Shown piece by piece: positions 59,183 through 64,000 of a DNA stretch of 64,000 bases. The notes beneath the pieces were generated by a model. That model had not been told where the DNA came from. It did no database searches and saw only the letters and a program-made list of their open reading frames with translations. The translations under genes were made by a program, and so were the position numbers. The number at the start of each line of letters is the position of its first letter. Position 1 is the first letter of the stretch. Source of the stretch: Platycnemis pennipes (lineage: Eukaryota > Arthropoda > Insecta > Odonata > Platycnemididae); assembly GCA_933228895.1 (NCBI GenBank), contig OW121856.1:23887805-23951804 (forward strand), written 5' to 3'.

Positions 59183-60548
59183 TTATTTTTGTATTTCTGT
59201 ATCTATGAACACGTATTTATTGAGCAAGTGTTTGTTTTTTTGTTATTGTTATGCATGTTTTCAAAGGCTAGAATCTGATTTCATTTTATGGGTAATTGTG
59301 ATGTAGTATGTGATTTGGTTTTGAAGGCTACAAAGTCTGGTTTTATGTTTTAATATGTTTTAAGTTCTCATACTTTTATTTTCCTAGTCTCTGTACTAGT
59401 ATACCAACTGTAAACCACATTAGGAATAACTCTGTTTCATATTATTCGATTTGAATGAATAAGTGTCTGATTTTTTTCTTTGCACACAGTTGTACATTGT
59501 TCAGTGCCTATTTTTAAAGATGTTCTTTACATTGATAATTATATCTTAATATTCAAAGGTACTCACTGTGTTTTTGTTTTCAATACTTTTAGGTTTAAAA
59601 GCGTAATAATACGTCCATATGAATTTTTACGAAGGCGATAGGCGACGTAATATTACGTCCTGCAATTTACGGAATAAGCAAACGACGCTTTCATGCAAAT
59701 ATGATTTCCACACTACTCTGGTATCTTATGTAATATCTAATTTCCTCATTCTTCCGACAATTTTCACTTGTGTACCCTTTTAGCTAAAAACTAAAAAAAG
59801 AATTTCCTGTATCGGTCGCTAAATCGGGCCATACACGTGGTAAATGGCAAAGCATTGTTATCAGTGTAATCTTTGCCACAATTTTTACTAAGGCGGAGTA
59901 GTTTTGAGTCGTACTTTTCGTCTGTAAATATGATGAATGGATCTTCATATCGGAGTAAAGGAATACAAATGAGACAATGTTCTGAGAAGGTGACGAGAGG
60001 GGATGAGGGTACGTTCGATGGTTGACTCTGTTGCACTTGGAGCCGCATGGCGTTTTCACTTTCACAATTGATGTTACAATGACACAAAATGTAAACAAAA
60101 GATGCGACAAATTCATAGATGTGGCCGGTCATTTCGGTGGAAATTGACTCGGTGTTTTTAGACACACAATTAGTTAGTGGAGGAGTTTGGACGTCTTCAA
60201 AGGTTTCAGGCTGTACTTAGTGGTATTGCAACTTTCCACACCCATCCACACGGTATTTATTTAGTCGACCACGGCTTCGACACAATGGCATCATTTTCGA
60301 GACAACATTGTTCAAGAGTTAATTATCCAGATACACATAGAGTAGGGAGAGGTGGAGGGAAAGAGAGGGTAATGAGGGGAAGGGAGAGGGGTGACCACGG
60401 TCGACGAAATAAACATCGTCTGCTAATAAAAAGTCTTTTATTAGCTAGAAACAGGTGCGTCTTCACAATGTTTGGTCAGTTCATATTATTATGCAGTAAA
60501 AATGCTTCCTACTCACTTATTTCTATCATAAACCTCATCAAAAAAGTT
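59183..60548. other. piggyBac 3' interior, function unknown
   Basis: About 1.4 kb between the transposase stop and the right-end motif. It contains GACGTAATATTACGTC (perfect palindrome near 59643-59658) and two overlapping minus-strand frames of 110 and 124 codons (59784-60116, 59791-60165) in different phases. The products show no recognisable domain. It may be ordinary 3' untranslated and spacer DNA, a decayed captured gene or a nested insertion. Confidence 0.5.
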
Positions 60549-60566
60549 CGGGTCGGATCCGACCCG
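60549..60566. repeat. subterminal palindrome, right copy
   Basis: CGGGTCGGATCCGACCCG is a perfect 18-bp palindrome followed by ACCGTACC; it lies 44 bases inside the right end. Confidence 0.88.
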
Positions 60567-60589
60567 ACCGTACCTTCTATTTTGTCTCT

Positions 60590-60610
60590 CACCACTGTAC
60601 CGCACGAGGG
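60590..60610 (-). repeat. piggyBac right terminal inverted repeat
   Basis: Its reverse complement starts CCCTCGTGCGGTACAGTGG and pairs with the left end. TTAA follows immediately at 60611. Confidence 0.9.
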
Positions 60611-60614
60611 TTAA
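60611..60614. other. TTAA target site, right
   Basis: Right copy of the target duplication, partner of 57113-57116. Confidence 0.9.
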
Positions 60615-63600
60615 AAAGGCTTAAATACGCCATTATAATGAAAAAAATACAGTAGAGATGACAGCATGTCTTTATTTTCGCCGATATAAGAAATAAATGC
60701 ATAAGCAAGCTAGGTAAGTTATGAAACCAACGTATCCCAACTGGTACCAAGCTATTAATGAACATAATGTTTTGAATGTTACTGCAAATAAACAATAAAT
60801 AGCAAATTTGTTACCAGTAAAGTTATATTCATATGTTCCACTTTCAACTTTACTTACCTTTAAATTTCTTCATTAAAATTCATGGTAGTTTATGTTTTTC
60901 ATCATGTTGCATTATTGTCTTTCCAGCTCTTCAATTAATATTTAGTGTTTTACAAGAAACACTCATGAAGGGAAAGATAGAAGTACCAAAAGTATTTCTT
61001 ATCATGGAATATAGTTTTATTTTCTAACGCTGCATTTTTTAAAAATAAATCCTTCGGTAAAATTTAGTTTTTTCAAAAACATTTCGCTTTGGCGACCGAT
61101 GGCACTCTTACGGCAGACTCAAATTATAATACTTAGGGAGAAAAGAGGGCTATGCAAAGGGATGAAAAGGTACTTGGAATGAGATTCTGCTGCGTAAAGC
61201 ACGGGTGGCCATTTTAGCAGTCATTTACCTTAGTATTGGTTTGTTGGAGAAGTTAACGTATTTTTTTACAAGCGAATTATAATTTACTTGACAACCGAAT
61301 CAAAAGTTATAAAATTAAAGAATTGGGCTGTGGCGTTTTGCTTAAGGTCTGTTTCTCAGAAAATAATTCTGGTTAGGTACACCTTTAAGATTCTAAAGAG
61401 GTCTCCCTGAGATTTGAATTTGAGAGTTTTGGGAATATGCAAAACCTCATTCTCACCCTTTTAAGAAAATACAAAATAATACTAGTGGCAATCAGTGATA
61501 TTTTCCTTATTTTTCCACGGATCAATGTAAGGGTTGGTAGGACGCTTAAAAATCAATGCATTAACTCTCCAATCACCTAAGCGTACATTTAAATACTTTT
61601 TTTGCGCATTTCATAAAATCATCCAATCCAAATAATGATATTTTATTATAGCTATGTTTTACTTCAGTTTTTATATCTTTTACCAAGTCCCTTAATTCTG
61701 TCTTCGTCATATTTTTGCTGTTAATTACCTGAAGATACTGATATTGACCTAACTTTTAACATCCAATTTTCATGTTTCTGGAAGTAATCTCAAATCCAAC
61801 TTTCTTAAAAATTTTTGGGGTCCCCGATAATTGATCCCACGAAGTCTTCTGGCCAAAAGTTCTTGTATATTTTAAAAATAAATTGGTTTCACCACACCAT
61901 AACAGAATGTTAACTAATGGCCGACTATATTAACAATTCCTGCTGCATTTCTGCCTCTCATTTTCCACTGAGGCCTCATGTTACTCTCTGTGTCTGTTTG
62001 GCAATCGTGTAAGGTTTACAGAATTTCTAACAAAGCAGTTATTACAACGTGTCATTCACACTGCCTAAAATAAAGAGTATTTTCAATGAAAAATGCTATA
62101 ATTTCCAAGAATAATGAATTGCACCAGTTCATACTTCTTGACTAACTAACTCTAAGAAAACATACACCTGTAAAGGCAAGTGTACAATGCACTAAAAGTA
62201 TTTAGAAAAATAAATACAGAAATGGACTTCGAAGCCCTCAAACATGATTGTAACTTTACTTAATCTTGGTACCTAGGCTGTGGACGCTTTAATCGAATAG
62301 GAAATGCACCATTTCACACTTCTGGTTAAAACATTTTCGCTTTTTAATTTTAAATTATAAAATTTGTCAGAGTAGACATGTATAGCAAGTAATGTTAAAA
62401 AGCAGAACATCGTTTGAACTTCAAATATATCTTTTGTGAACATATTTGAAATACGAATACTAGTGTTTAAAATCGTGGTTTTTATGGAACAAAGGAAAGT
62501 TCTAAAGGGAAATTAAATTTAAAAAGTATTTTGCATTATCAATACTTCATTTTGATACGCATTGATCATTTAAGGTCCAACGCATAAAGAATTATTGCGG
62601 GAACTCATAAGAACTAAAAGAAATCAGGCCCTATGAAAAAACAGCACGTGTCACTCGGGTACTGAAAGGGCTAGAAAAGTAAACCTAGTGAAAAGAAAAT
62701 TGCAGTATGACTTTTAAAAAGGTGTCACGGTGGCTTCATTATGGCAAATAAATGAGGTAGTAAAACCATTAAGCTCATTATTAAAAACTGATACTACGCA
62801 GAATGTAATCAGATTATATATCCTGCAAAGATTTCTGGTGGAAAAAGTCTCTAATGACATTGTAATACCCAGAGTGCTTGAGTAGTTTTCTTTCATTCTA
62901 AAGTGTGAACTAATGAGATACAGGGGTAAAATAACCCATTTTTTGCGTAGTATTAAGAACATTTATGGATGAATTCGATGTTATGTTCGATCTCAGATTA
63001 TAAAAGAAAAATTTGCAAATTTTTGTGTTTTACTTGCAGGCTGGCATGAGCGTAAATGAAAATCGTTATTTTTTCTGCACTACTGTCGTAAATTTCTAAT
63101 ATTTTGTTTTTTTGTGTGAATCCCCTATGGTAGCGGTTTGTAACTATCGTCGAATATAAGTATAGTCTAATACAAGTAAGGTTGTTTGCATGTTAATTTG
63201 TTCAACTCTACATACTCATTCAACTTTAAAACTTTCAAATTGATTATTATATTTCAATAAGAACCTGACTAATCAATAGTTACCACGTTAATCTGTTGAT
63301 AATAGCAGTTAAATGGACTGTGCATCGTAGCTTCGTGAATACTTATCAAACGTGTGAACTGTAGAGCAGTAAATGTGACTTGCAGATATGGACTGGTTTT
63401 TTTACAGATCTGCAGGATATCAAGCCTAAATTTAATTACCTTTTATTTAAAAAACATTGCCTGACGATAGTTCACCCACAGTTACATGCCCTTAAAGTGG
63501 CTCTTTGAAATTATGTTCATGCAGATGTATTGAATACTGAAGCTACAACGTGCGTACTGAAGCTACTCTATGCGTGTGTGAATCCGATTTCCTTTTAAAC

Positions 63601-64000
63601 TTTTCTGTTAACAATTAGACCTGCAATAATTACTAATAATAGATATTTACTTTATATCAATGAATGCATAATAATAAATCACATACATACATACCTGAAT
63701 ATTGAATATCTAATGGAATATCTGATACACACTAATATTGAATTCCATACACATTTCCGGTGGCTTGCAAGAAGTTCCCAGGGAGTTAACGTTATACTCT
63801 CCTCCATGCACCGCGCTTTCAAAAATTTCACCAGAATTGTTAAAATACTATACAATTTATGAAAAAAGCTTAATTTTATATTCCTTTTATTCTCAATGTA
63901 CTTCTGTTGCAAAATTACAAGATGTGGTTACAGGCGTGATAAAAAATATTGAAGCGCTTTCGTTACTTAATATATGCCGGTCACCACAGCAATCTTCTTC
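60615..64000. other. AT-rich stretch without recognisable genes
   Basis: Only short motif-free frames (60833-61027, 62714-62962, 63679-63912). No transposon end, tRNA-like box pair or tandem repeat was recognised up to the window edge. Confidence 0.5.

Larger units (their letters stand above)
57117..60610 (+). mobile_element. piggyBac-family DNA transposon, 3,494 bp
   Basis: The element is flanked by TTAA on both sides and starts CCCTCATACGGTAC; its right end is the reverse complement of CCCTCGTGCGGTAC. It encodes a piggyBac transposase on the + strand with a broken N-terminal junction. About 285 bp precede the first plausible start and about 1.4 kb lie between the transposase stop and the right end. 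Both ends are well kept, so the copy could still be mobilised in trans by a related transposase; this is an inference. Confidence 0.93.

Noticed and set aside
60177..60614. 145-codon + strand frame at the piggyBac right end
   Set aside because: It reads straight through the subterminal palindrome, the terminal inverted repeat and the TTAA, so it cannot be a conserved gene of the element.

Overview
The window is AT-rich, gene-poor eukaryotic DNA. Its mix of repeats (an RTE/CFDP2-like LINE, a CR1/Jockey-like LINE with a 'ctacatctaca...ccctgcaagcc' 3' end, tRNA-derived SINEs, a Helitron with a Pif1 helicase remnant, and a piggyBac element) points to an arthropod, most likely an insect with a sizeable repeat-rich genome. 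That placement is inferred from the repeats; no host gene is present to fix it. I find no host protein-coding gene, rRNA or convincing functional tRNA, so the window is probably intergenic or deep intronic. Nearly all open frames of 60-130 codons look like chance frames or fragments of repeats.

Layout. 1-13 kb: mostly unassigned AT-rich DNA with a few hairpins, one copy of a GC-richer dispersed repeat (5.2 kb), a possible relic of a LINE endonuclease (6.7 kb), a CpG-rich patch (8.1-8.6 kb), a pair of diverged direct repeats (10.2/10.6 kb) and tRNA-like SINE heads (12.2 and 13.3 kb). 13.4-16.6 kb: a long, heavily mutated RTE-type LINE on the + strand. Its endonuclease motifs all sit in one frame broken by five stops; the reverse transcriptase is spread over all three frames. 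24.7-28.5 kb: 3' ends of a CR1-like LINE in opposite orientations, a foldback sequence and a GC-rich block. 32-36 kb: a SINE, a 1.1-kb deleted Helitron on the minus strand with both termini and a broken Pif1 helicase fragment, then a pair of 212-bp direct repeats ending in a hairpin. 38.7-39.2 kb: a second RTE 3' fragment. 40-55 kb: SINEs of two families, a tandem pair of the 5.2-kb repeat, further CR1 3' ends (including one with the reverse-transcriptase C-terminus), and several GC-rich patches.

57.1-60.6 kb: the most complete element is a 3,494-bp piggyBac transposon bounded by TTAA duplications and CCCTCRTRCGGTAC terminal inverted repeats. Its transposase core is open for 506 codons with all three catalytic aspartates and the C-terminal cysteine-rich domain. 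The acidic N-terminus is cut off from the core by a frameshift and a stop codon. Three copies of a palindromic GGGTCGGATCCGACCC motif next to ACCGTACC lie near its ends and are its most distinctive feature.

The elements do not form a pathway; they are independent insertions of different age. I did not find a convincing new multi-gene system. The observations most worth following are the piggyBac end structure, the Helitron derivative with its tandem core, the 212-bp repeat pair and the mosaic SINE family.
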